From assembly GCF_003121985.1 (NCBI RefSeq), contig NZ_QEWP01000018.1, positions 27,420-91,419 on the forward strand: DNA of 64,000 nt, in the 5' to 3' direction. This DNA comes from Marinilabilia rubra. GTDB taxonomy: Bacteria > Bacteroidota > Bacteroidia > Bacteroidales > Marinilabiliaceae. The position numbers and the translations under genes were made by a program. Shown piece by piece: positions 17,302 through 24,944 of the stretch; positions within the stretch are counted from its first letter, which is position 1, and each line of letters opens with the position of its first letter. Under the pieces are notes generated by a model. The model ran no database searches. It was not told where the DNA came from and was given only the letters and a program-made list of their open reading frames with translations.

Positions 17302-18840
17302 ATGAGTGAAGACATTGAAAAAGTAGAGCTACGAAGATTAAACATAGACGATTACCAGGAGTTACGTACCACTGAAGAAGAGGCTTACCGAAATTGGGAA
17401 GGCCCGGCCTGGGACGAGCAAAACATTCGTACCCTGCTTGATATTTTTCCTGAAGGACAACTTGCAGTTTTGGTTAACGACAAAGTTGTGGGGTGTGCTC
17501 TCTCGCTAATTGTCAATTATGAACGTTTTGGAGATGAACACACCTACAATGAGATCACGGGAAACATGACCTTCAGCACCCACAATCCAAGGGGAGATAT
17601 TTTATACGGGATTGATGTTTTCATTCGCCCCGAATATCGTGGCCTTCGGCTTGGAAGACGATTGTACGACGCCCGAAAAGAGTTGTGTGAGCACCTGAAT
17701 CTGAAAGGAATTGTATTTGGTGGTCGGATTCCGCATTACCATAAAGTTTCTGACGAGCTGAACCCAAAAGAATACATTCAGAAAGTCAAGTTTAAAGAAC
17801 TTTACGATCCCACCCTTACGTTTCAGCTGGCCAATGACTTTCACGTCAAAAAGGTACTCAGAGGCTACCTTCCTGACGATTATGAATCTCAGGAATTTGC
17901 TGTACTTATGGGTTGGGATAATATTTATTTCTCCAAGCGAGGAAAGCAAATATCTCAAACCAAATCCATTGTAAGGCTGGGATTGGTGCAATGGCAAATG
18001 CGTCACTACCCCACTGTAGATGATGTTTTTGAACAGGTGGAATTCTTTGTAGATGCAGTTTCCGCCTATCAAAGTGACTTTATTCTATTTCCGGAGTTTT
18101 TTAATGCTCCGATGATGGCACGCTACAACCAAATGTCTGAACCGGAAGCAATTCGTCAACTTGCACAATATACTGAGGAATGTCGCGAACGGTTTGTTCA
18201 GTTAGCCATCAGCTATAATGTAAACATCATCACAGGCAGTATGCCTCTTATCCGTGATGACAAATTATACAATGTGGGTCATGTTTGCCGCAGAAATGGC
18301 ACATACGAAACATACGAGAAAATTCACGTAACTCCGGATGAAGTAAAATCATGGGGACTATCAGGAAGCGACAAACTCAAAGTTATCGAGACCGATTGTG
18401 GGAAAGTGGGCGTTCTGATTTGTTACGATGTGGAATTTCCTGAACTTTCCAGACTCCTGGCTGAACAGGACATGAAGATTCTTTTTGTTCCTTTTCTTAC
18501 CGACACCCAAAACGGATATAGCCGGGTTCGATATTGTGCCAGATCGCGCGCCATTGAAAACGAGTGCTTTGTTGCCATGGCAGGCTCAGTTGGGAACCTC
18601 CCCAAAGTCTCCAACATGAATATCCAGTATGCCCAAAGTGCGGTATTTACCCCCTGCGATTTCGCATTCCCCACCAATGGCATAAAAACCGAGGCTACCC
18701 CCAACACGGAAATGATACTGGTGGCCGACGTGGACCTGGATCTTTTATCTGAACTCCATGCTTACGGAAGTGTCAGAAACCTGAGAGACCGCCGTACAGA
18801 TGTATTCGACCTGAGATTGAAATCGGGACTTATTGAGTAA
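17302..18840 (+). CDS. GNAT acetyltransferase fused to carbon-nitrogen hydrolase
   Basis: A 512-residue two-domain enzyme. Residues about 8-215 are a GNAT fold with the acetyl-CoA loop RGLRLGRRLYDARK. Residues about 222-505 are a nitrilase-superfamily amidase with the catalytic triad Glu265 (FPEFFN), Lys340 (YEKIHVTPDE) and Cys374 (LICYDVEFPE). The architecture is known from many bacteria, but no substrate is established to my knowledge; coupled acetyl transfer and amide hydrolysis on a small amine or omega-amide is the obvious hypothesis. It is the first gene of a three-gene set with a second GNAT 105 bases downstream and a PLP racemase. Confidence 0.9.
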   Translation: MSEDIEKVELRRLNIDDYQELRTTEEEAYRNWEGPAWDEQNIRTLLDIFPEGQLAVLVNDKVVGCALSLIVNYERFGDEHTYNEITGNMTFSTHNPRGDILYGIDVFIRPEYRGLRLGRRLYDARKELCEHLNLKGIVFGGRIPHYHKVSDELNPKEYIQKVKFKELYDPTLTFQLANDFHVKKVLRGYLPDDYESQEFAVLMGWDNIYFSKRGKQISQTKSIVRLGLVQWQMRHYPTVDDVFEQVEFFVDAVSAYQSDFILFPEFFNAPMMARYNQMSEPEAIRQLAQYTEECRERFVQLAISYNVNIITGSMPLIRDDKLYNVGHVCRRNGTYETYEKIHVTPDEVKSWGLSGSDKLKVIETDCGKVGVLICYDVEFPELSRLLAEQDMKILFVPFLTDTQNGYSRVRYCARSRAIENECFVAMAGSVGNLPKVSNMNIQYAQSAVFTPCDFAFPTNGIKTEATPNTEMILVADVDLDLLSELHAYGSVRNLRDRRTDVFDLRLKSGLIE

Positions 18841-18945
18841 AAGTCTAAAATCGCGGACGAACTTAATGCCAGGATTTTTCTGAACATTTTAAGTCATCAC
18901 GGGTTAGTTCATTGTAAAAACCGTAAAAAAATAGTTACAATAATT

Positions 18946-19389
18946 ATGTATCAAACAAACATTTTCAATCCGGAAAAATTACCTTCCGAAAAAGAAAAAA
19001 ACGAGATCATTGATTTTCTTTATACCCACCTCGACCAGTTCGGAGATCCCCGCGAGGATATTTCCAAAGCCATCGATTACTCTTTAAAAATATCTGATTC
19101 CTTTGGCGGATTTGTTCTCCAGCTTAAGGACGATAACCAGACAGTGGGAGCAGTCGTTATCAACAAAACAGGCATGGACGGCTACATTCCGGGCAACATA
19201 CTGGTATACATAGCCATTCATAGTGATTACCGTGGCAAAGGCCTGGGAAAAGAGTTGATGGAAAAATCTCTATCCGAGGCAGCAGGCGATGTGGCTTTAC
19301 ACGTAGAGCCTGACAATCCGGCTAAACTGCTTTACGAAAAGTTTGGCTTCACCAATAAGTACCTGGAGATGCGTTACAAACCACAATAA
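18946..19389 (+). CDS. GNAT-family N-acetyltransferase
   Basis: A 147-residue single-domain GNAT protein. The acetyl-CoA binding motif is HSDYRGKGLGKELMEKSL (R/Q-x-x-G-x-G/A form), followed by LHVEPDNPAKLLYEKFGF, the usual beta-alpha unit before the C-terminal strand. It starts 105 bases after the GNAT-nitrilase fusion and ends 6 bases before the racemase start, so co-transcription is very likely. Substrate unknown; with its neighbours an amino acid or derived amine is plausible. Confidence 0.87.
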   Translation: MYQTNIFNPEKLPSEKEKNEIIDFLYTHLDQFGDPREDISKAIDYSLKISDSFGGFVLQLKDDNQTVGAVVINKTGMDGYIPGNILVYIAIHSDYRGKGLGKELMEKSLSEAAGDVALHVEPDNPAKLLYEKFGFTNKYLEMRYKPQ

Positions 19390-19395
19390 CAAATT

Positions 19396-20466
19396 ATGGC
19401 ATTTATAACTTTAGACAGAAAAAAGCTCAAAGACAACTATAATTATCTAAATAACCTGTTCAATGACCATGAAATCGAGTGGTCCATTGTGACAAAAATG
19501 CTTTGTGGAAACAAAGCTTATCTGAAAGAGATATTTGATTTGGGGATCAAGCAAGTTTGCGACTCGCGTGTTTCAAACCTTAAAGCCATCAAATCGGTGA
19601 ATCCTGATATTGAAACCATTTATATTAAACCTCCGCCGAAAAGGTCTATCCCAAGTATCGTAAGATATGCTGACGTTAGTGTCAACACCACTTTTGAAAC
19701 TGTAAAACTGCTTTCTGAAGAAGCACAACGTCAAGGCAAAGTCCATAAGATCCTCATCATGGTGGAAATGGGCGAACTCCGGGAAGGGGTGTTGAGAGAA
19801 GAGGTTGTTGACTTTTATTCCCGCGTTTTCGAGATGCCAAACATCGAAATCTTTGGCATTGGCACGAACCTGAGTTGTTTGTACGGTGTTCTGCCTAATC
19901 AGGATAAACTGATCCAGCTAAGTCTTTACAAGCAACTGATTGAAAACAAATTCAACAAAAAAATCCCCTTCGTTTCAGGAGGAAGTTCGGTAACCATCCC
20001 CCTCATTCATCAAGGACTTCTACCCGAAGGTATCAATCATTTCCGTGTAGGAGAAACCCTTTTTCTGGGCACCAATGTTTACGATGGGTCTGAATTTGAT
20101 TTCATGCACAATGATGTAATTAAAATTTATGCTGAAATCATTGAACTTTTCGAGAAACCGACCATTCCTCAGGGAGAAATGGGGCACAATGTGGAAGGTG
20201 AAGCATTTGAATTTGATCAGGATAAGTCACATGAAACCACATGTAGAGCCCTGATAGACTTGGGGTTATTGGACATCGAAGAGAAACGTTTGGAACCTGC
20301 CAACGACCTTTGTGAACTGGCTGGAGCCAGCTCAGACATGATAGTGGTAGATCTCAACGAGAACAAACACAACCTCAAGGTAGGTGATCTTCTGGAGTTT
20401 AAAACCGACTACATGGGTGCTTTACGATTATTAAACTCCAGATACATCGATAAACGCGTAATTTAA
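19396..20466 (+). CDS. PLP-dependent alanine/ornithine racemase-family enzyme
   Basis: A 356-residue fold-type III PLP enzyme related to ornithine racemase (Orr) and YhfX-like proteins. The likely PLP lysine is Lys34 in the motif VTKMLCGN, after an N-terminal ITLDRKKLKDNYNYL typical of alanine racemase N-terminal domains. Later cues are EMGELREGV, GTNLSCLYGV, SGGSSVTIPL, and HFRVGETLFLG. No canonical C-terminal alanine racemase domain architecture is evident. Six bases separate it from the upstream GNAT gene; a terminator follows at 20491-20525. Amino acid specificity is not predictable. Confidence 0.85.
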   Translation: MAFITLDRKKLKDNYNYLNNLFNDHEIEWSIVTKMLCGNKAYLKEIFDLGIKQVCDSRVSNLKAIKSVNPDIETIYIKPPPKRSIPSIVRYADVSVNTTFETVKLLSEEAQRQGKVHKILIMVEMGELREGVLREEVVDFYSRVFEMPNIEIFGIGTNLSCLYGVLPNQDKLIQLSLYKQLIENKFNKKIPFVSGGSSVTIPLIHQGLLPEGINHFRVGETLFLGTNVYDGSEFDFMHNDVIKIYAEIIELFEKPTIPQGEMGHNVEGEAFEFDQDKSHETTCRALIDLGLLDIEEKRLEPANDLCELAGASSDMIVVDLNENKHNLKVGDLLEFKTDYMGALRLLNSRYIDKRVI

Positions 20467-20490
20467 ATACTCGAAATCCTCAATAATAAC

Positions 20491-20525
20491 AGGGAGTGTC
20501 GGATTTTTCCGATGCTCCCTTTTTT
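20491..20525 (+). terminator. Rho-independent terminator after racemase operon
   Basis: Twelve-base stem AGGGAGTGTCGG / CCGATGCTCCCT (two G-U pairs) with a T-rich loop and a T6 tail, 24 bases after the racemase stop codon. Confidence 0.9.
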
Positions 20526-20582
20526 CAATCTTTTGTTTCGGGGAGCCTTCGCAAAAGCTGGTGCGAATTTCACACAGCTGAT

Positions 20583-20627
20583 GCAGATTTGAAATCTGCT
20601 TCTTTTAACCGTGGATTTATAATCCAC
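20583..20627. repeat. Two adjacent REP-like palindromes
   Basis: GCAGATTTGAAATCTGC (20583-20599) is a 17-base odd palindrome, and GTGGATTTATAATCCAC (20611-20627) has 7-base arms around TAT. Palindromes of the form GGATTTNNAATCC are common dispersed sequences in Bacteroidota. They lie in a 431-base spacer that otherwise holds only the operon terminator and the next promoter region. Confidence 0.65.
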
Positions 20628-20853
20628 CTAATGGCAGGCATCTCATTTTATTCTATAAAACCATCGACCAACACATTGATTTTTTGCAGAATTGCAAATT
20701 CCCGTTAGCGGCGCGAACTAAAAGCCCCCATATTGCCGATGGGCTTTGCCACTTTTGGAAGAAGGCAATCAACCTTAAGGGAACTCAGAATCCAGGCCTC
20801 TGTCCTATTCCACTAATGCCTACAACTATCAACTAAATTTATCCCGATTTAAT

Positions 20854-20861
20854 TATCTTTG
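20854..20861 (+). promoter_or_regulatory. Possible -7 box of the CNNM gene
   Basis: TATCTTTG fits the Bacteroidota TAnnTTTG -7 consensus, 37 bases before the start codon. No clear TTG lies at the expected distance upstream, so support is limited. Confidence 0.4.
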
Positions 20862-20897
20862 TTTTTAAACCAAAACGTTTGATAAACCAACCGAAAC

Positions 20898-21950
20898 ATG
20901 ACCTTGCTGATACTTTATTTATTACTGGCTCTGGGCGTTTCTTTTCTTTGTTCAATACTGGAAGCTGTACTTCTGTCAACCACTGCCTCTTATATTGAAA
21001 TCAAGAAAATGCAAAACGTGGCCGGGGCTCAACTTTTTTCAAGCCTAAAGGAGAACATTGACCGCCCCATTTCTGCCATACTTTCTGTAAACACCATTGC
21101 ACACACCATAGGGGCAGCCGGAGTTGGCGCGCAGGCAACCTCTATATTCGGTGAAGTCTGGTTTGGCCTCATTTCAGCCATTCTCACACTATTAATCCTG
21201 GTGCTATCCGAAATCATTCCCAAAACCATTGGTGCCACTTTTTGGAAAAGATTAGCCATCCCCTCCGGTTATGTCATCCGTACCATGATGTTCATTGCTT
21301 ACCCGTTGGTTCTGTTTTCTGAGCTCATTACCCGGTTAATGCCAAAAAACAAAGATGACGGCTCCATCAGTCGCGAAGAAATTGAGGCCATGTCATCCAT
21401 TGGCGCTAAAGAAGGCATTTTGTATCAGGATGAAGGAAAAATTATTCTAAACGCGATGCAGCTCAACGTAAAAAGGGTAAAAGAGATCATGACCCCCCGA
21501 ACGGTGATGGTGGCAAGCCCCAGGGACATGACTGCAAATGAATTCATTGAGCATCATGAATATTTGGAGTACAGCCGCATTCCTGTCTTCAAAAGAAACA
21601 TTGACGACACGGAGGCCTATGTTTTAAAATCTGATGTTCTGGAAAAAGTAGCAAGAGAGCAGGCTGACGACCCCTTGTATTTAATAGAAAGGAAAATAAA
21701 GATGGTTCCTGAAGCAATGAACCTGCGACAGCTTTTTGAGGAGATGATTTCTGAAAACGAACACATCTCTCTGGTTGTCAACGAATATGGATCACTGGAA
21801 GGACTGGTTACTTTAGAAGACATTATTGAAACACTCATCGGACGCGAAATCATTGATGAAACTGACACATACCCGGACATGCAGGAAGTTGCCCGCGAAA
21901 AATGGCAAAGAAAAATGAAAAAGATCTATCCACGTTTTTGGCGGAGGTGA
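20898..21950 (+). CDS. CNNM/DUF21 and CBS-pair membrane protein (hemolysin-C-like)
   Basis: A 350-residue protein of the CNNM (DUF21)/TlyC family. Residues 1-150 hold the transmembrane CNNM domain (cues SILEAVLLSTTASYIE, LILVLSEIIPKTIGA), followed by a CBS pair at about 195-320 (IMTPRTVMVASP; SLVVNEYGSLEGLVTLEDIIETLIG). It lacks the C-terminal CorC_HlyC domain of longer relatives and ends soon after the second CBS motif with a basic tail. The family takes part in magnesium or other cation homeostasis; the older hemolysin label is not well founded. It is monocistronic. Confidence 0.87.
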   Translation: MTLLILYLLLALGVSFLCSILEAVLLSTTASYIEIKKMQNVAGAQLFSSLKENIDRPISAILSVNTIAHTIGAAGVGAQATSIFGEVWFGLISAILTLLILVLSEIIPKTIGATFWKRLAIPSGYVIRTMMFIAYPLVLFSELITRLMPKNKDDGSISREEIEAMSSIGAKEGILYQDEGKIILNAMQLNVKRVKEIMTPRTVMVASPRDMTANEFIEHHEYLEYSRIPVFKRNIDDTEAYVLKSDVLEKVAREQADDPLYLIERKIKMVPEAMNLRQLFEEMISENEHISLVVNEYGSLEGLVTLEDIIETLIGREIIDETDTYPDMQEVAREKWQRKMKKIYPRFWRR

Positions 21951-22000
21951 AATTCTAAATTTGTTTTGCTAATTTTACAAGAGCGTTAAGCATTCAGTAT

Positions 22001-22198
22001 AACCTGGATTATTCATAAATTATCTATTACAATGTTCAATTACCTGCCAAATACCGGTGTCCTCAATAAAACTGACTTGAAAATTGTTCACTATTTCCTT
22101 CATCAATTTTCTTTGTGGTTGCCAGTATTTATTGGCAATTGAACATTTCATAACAAAAACTCATGAATCGAAGATCGACGAGGTCAATAAACCAGGTT
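22001..22198. mobile_element. Foldback repeat element, family 2, copy 2
   Basis: Left end AACCTGGATTATTCATAAAT; right end reads AATAAACCAGGTT, complementary to the left over 12 of 13 outer bases. Further in, ATGTTCAATT (left) is matched by AATTGAACAT (right), and GCCAAATAC by GTATTTATTGGC, so the two halves form a long imperfect hairpin. An extra GATCGACGAGG-containing stretch separates the two parts of the right arm. It fills most of the spacer between the CNNM and NfeD genes and has no coding frame. Confidence 0.78.
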
Positions 22199-22262
22199 AA
22201 AACACTTTTCCTTATTAAACTTTTTTTTTTAAACCCGGCACTTAGCACACCAATCAAACACT

Positions 22263-23666
22263 ATGCAAAAAATATCTATTCTAATCATTCTGGCCTGCTT
22301 GCTCTTTTCTGCAGCCAAAGCTCAAGATGAGAAAGAGACAACGAACCAAATCTACCGTCTTCGCATATTTAGTGAAATCAACAGCACCAGTTGGATTCAT
22401 ACCCAAAAAGCTTTTGCTGAAGCCGAGGCCATGAATGCAGATGCCATCCTGGTGCATCTCAACACCTATGGCGGGCAGGTTATTTTTGCCGACTCCATTC
22501 GCACTAAGATTCTCAACAGCAACATCCCTGTCCATGTTTTTATCGACAACAATGCCGCCAGCGCCGGAGCTCTAATTTCAATTGCCTGTGACAGCATTTA
22601 CATGCGTCCCGGAGCCAACATCGGGGCTGCTACAGTTGTAAACCAGGGTGGCGAGCAAATGCCCGATAAGTATCAGTCATACATGCGTTCAACCATTCGG
22701 GCTACAGCTGAATCGCATGGAAAAGACACCATCATCACCCCTACCGATACCATTATAAAATGGGTGCGTGATCCCAGAATCGCAGAAGCCATGGTCGATG
22801 ACCGAATCAGAATACCGGGTGTGATAGACTCAGGAAAAGTGCTCACATTTACGGCCCTGGAAGCCATTGAAAATGGATTTTGTGAAGGCACTGCTGAAAC
22901 CGTAGACGAAGTGGTTGGCAAACTCAAACTAAAACCTTATGAGATGGCCACCTTTGAACCCACGTTTTACGACAGCATTAAAGGATTCGTAACCAGTCCG
23001 GTATTGCAGGGACTTCTGGTTTTACTCATTATAGGAGGCCTGTATTTTGAGCTTCAATCACCGGGAATTGGTTTTCCTCTGGCTGTTTCAGTGGCTGCAG
23101 CCATTCTTTACTTTGCCCCACTTTACATTGATGGTTTGGCGGCCAACTGGGAAATCTTAATTTTCATTATAGGGGTTGTTTTAATCGGTGTTGAAATCTT
23201 TGCCATTCCCGGCTTCGGAATTGCAGGAATATCAGGAATCATACTTGCACTTACCGGCCTCACATTAAGCTTATTGGAGAATACAGCATTCGATTTCTCA
23301 CCTGTTGACATGTCTGCATTCCTCACGGCCATGTTAACAGTATTCTCGGGCATATTCGGGGGATTCATCGTTAGTATCTGGCTTAGTCAAAAAATATTAA
23401 CCACCACCAAGGGGCCTTTTTCCAAGCTGGCACTTCAAACGTCTCAGCCACTTGATCAAGGCTACGTCAGCGTAGATCAGGGCCTCAGGCAATTAATCGG
23501 AAAGACTGGAAGTGCATTTACTGTGTTGCGCCCCTCCGGCCGGGTTGAAATTGATGGTAAAGTTTATGACGCCCGGGCTTCAGAAGGATTTATTGAAAAG
23601 GATGAAAAAATAGAAGTTACAGCTTTTGGGTCAGGTCAACTGGTTGTGAGACAAATTGAGGGTTAA
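22263..23666 (+). CDS. NfeD-family membrane serine protease (ClpP class)
   Basis: A 467-residue long-form NfeD protein. A signal peptide (cleavage after AKA, residue 20) leads to a ClpP/SppA-like domain with Ser100 (NNAASAGALI) and Lys136 (PDKYQSY), the Ser-Lys dyad. Five or so transmembrane helices follow (230-375), and a C-terminal OB-fold NfeD domain (LIGKTGSAFTVLRPSGRVEIDGKVYDA, cue SGRVEIDG). In other organisms it cleaves stomatin/flotillin-type membrane proteins. The usual slipin or flotillin partner is not adjacent here. Confidence 0.88.
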   Translation: MQKISILIILACLLFSAAKAQDEKETTNQIYRLRIFSEINSTSWIHTQKAFAEAEAMNADAILVHLNTYGGQVIFADSIRTKILNSNIPVHVFIDNNAASAGALISIACDSIYMRPGANIGAATVVNQGGEQMPDKYQSYMRSTIRATAESHGKDTIITPTDTIIKWVRDPRIAEAMVDDRIRIPGVIDSGKVLTFTALEAIENGFCEGTAETVDEVVGKLKLKPYEMATFEPTFYDSIKGFVTSPVLQGLLVLLIIGGLYFELQSPGIGFPLAVSVAAAILYFAPLYIDGLAANWEILIFIIGVVLIGVEIFAIPGFGIAGISGIILALTGLTLSLLENTAFDFSPVDMSAFLTAMLTVFSGIFGGFIVSIWLSQKILTTTKGPFSKLALQTSQPLDQGYVSVDQGLRQLIGKTGSAFTVLRPSGRVEIDGKVYDARASEGFIEKDEKIEVTAFGSGQLVVRQIEG

Positions 23667-23970
23667 AGATTGTCATCTTTAAATAGCAAATTTCACAATT
23701 TTCTGCCTGTTTCATTTGCAAAAAAGAGACAACCAGCAACACTAAGCACTGATAATCGGGATATTAAAAAACAACCAAAAAACTTGAATTTTTGCCTGTT
23801 TTTTTTGGTGCAACTGTTTTCGCAAACCAAAAATCACTATTTTGGTTGATGAAATCGGGTACAAAAAATCATCTAAACTCCGATTTTAACGTTCTCACAG
23901 CGACCAATAAATGAGGTCACTAATGATTGAATTTTTTCACTTATTAATTATTTTAATGCTGAATTGAATC
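23667..23970. other. Intergenic region with small hairpin
   Basis: AT-rich 304-base spacer. A near-palindrome AACCAAAAATCACTATTTTGGTT is at about 23825-23847 (arms AACCAAAAT-like), not followed by a T tract. No gene, tRNA or known riboswitch was recognised. Confidence 0.45.
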
Positions 23971-24183
23971 ATGAAATCCAAGAAGCTGCAAAAGTCAAAA
24001 GCTGATTTCGATGCTTTCGAGAAACCAAAAAAATCGGGAGCTAAATTAAAACAAGACAAACGTCCAAAAAAAAGGTTGTCAATTTATGACGATCTTGATG
24101 AAATGGATGAATTTGTCCTGGATGAGAATGAGTTCAGAGGATTCGACGACATTTACAGTGATGACGACGATGACCTGTACTAG
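23971..24183 (+). CDS. Small charge-polarised protein, unknown function
   Basis: A 70-residue protein with a lysine-rich N-terminal half (KSKKLQKSK ... KQDKRPKKRLS) and a strongly acidic C-terminal half (YDDLDEMDEF ... YSDDDDDLY). No hydrophobic core, signal peptide or known domain; probably intrinsically disordered. Coding status is supported by codon-like composition, a plausible upstream region and a dedicated terminator 30 bases downstream. The polarised charge suggests nucleic-acid or ribosome contact, or self-association, but this is speculation. Confidence 0.65.
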   Translation: MKSKKLQKSKADFDAFEKPKKSGAKLKQDKRPKKRLSIYDDLDEMDEFVLDENEFRGFDDIYSDDDDDLY

Positions 24184-24212
24184 ATGAAACTATGTTGAAC
24201 CTTTAAATATGG

Positions 24213-24241
24213 AAGGCTGCCCGAGAAGGCAGCCTTTTTTG
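24213..24241 (+). terminator. Rho-independent terminator after small protein gene
   Basis: Perfect 9-base stem AAGGCTGCC / GGCAGCCTT with a 6-base loop and a T7 tail. Confidence 0.92.
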
Positions 24242-24266
24242 TTTTAGGACTTTTTTATCCTTTTTA

Positions 24267-24297
24267 TTGTATTAATCACCGGATCATTCTATATTTG
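24267..24297 (+). promoter_or_regulatory. Bacteroidota-type promoter for HYC protein and TonB receptor
   Basis: TTG at 24267-24269, 20-base spacer, -7 box TATATTTG at 24290-24297. Both elements match the Bacteroidota consensus. The expected transcription start falls at about the first ATG (24303), so the mRNA may be leaderless or translation may begin at a later codon. Confidence 0.65.
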
Positions 24298-24302
24298 CGG
24301 TA

Positions 24303-24764
24303 ATGATGAGTCAAAAACATATCATTGCCACATGGATAATTCTGTTATCTGTATTTCCCGGACTTTTAGGCCAGGGTACCATCATTCATTATTGCAATAC
24401 CTGTAATAGCAGCCCCAAAAAGGAGACGCTTCACCTGTCATACAACATTAATGAGATCCATTTTTGCGGTTGTTTCACTACTGAGTGTTCTTTAAAATCA
24501 GAGATTTTCGCCTCTCCTTCTGAAAAAAAACCATGTCAGTCTGAACTGGCCAATGTAAAACCGGTTCTAACTCATGTTCAAACCGAAGAGTTACTTCCTT
24601 TTCTTATTGAAATTGACTTATTATTCAACTTTTATGTATTTTCTTACCTTCATATAGAAGATACCTACAACCATTTTTCAAGTTCAGGAACCCAATTGCA
24701 CTCAAGCTTCTCTTCCAGTCAGGGCGCATTAAAGCAAAGCGTTTTTGGCACTTTCCTTTTATGA
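24303..24764 (+). CDS. Small secreted Cys-containing protein, HYC-type, near TonB receptor
   Basis: A 153-residue protein with a signal peptide (hydrophobic HIIATWIILLSVFPGLLG) followed by a cluster of cysteine motifs: IHYCNTC near residues 27-33, FCGCFTTEC near 54-62, and a later PC. Bacteroidota commonly encode small 'HYC' proteins with paired cysteines just before a metal-linked TonB-dependent receptor, and that context holds here, with the receptor starting about 180 bases downstream. The match is by pattern and position only; the CC and PP parts of that family pattern are not exact. Possible extracellular or periplasmic metal binding. Start codon uncertain between 24303 and 24306. Confidence 0.65.
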   Translation: MMSQKHIIATWIILLSVFPGLLGQGTIIHYCNTCNSSPKKETLHLSYNINEIHFCGCFTTECSLKSEIFASPSEKKPCQSELANVKPVLTHVQTEELLPFLIEIDLLFNFYVFSYLHIEDTYNHFSSSGTQLHSSFSSSQGALKQSVFGTFLL

Positions 24765-24944
24765 TCGCTTTCTTTCAACACCAACTCTTCGTATAATAAG
24801 GAGATTTTTACCTGAACTTCTCAAAACCTCTGTCCATCCTAAACTCAGATTAAATCTTATCAATTAAGAGTTATCTGCCTGTTTATTGAATTGAGAAGTT
24901 TAACGCAATTCAGAAAAATTCACAGACCACATTATATCCGTATT

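Noticed and set aside
20496..20708. Plus-strand frame of 70 codons
   Set aside because: It runs over the racemase terminator and two palindromes; no domain.
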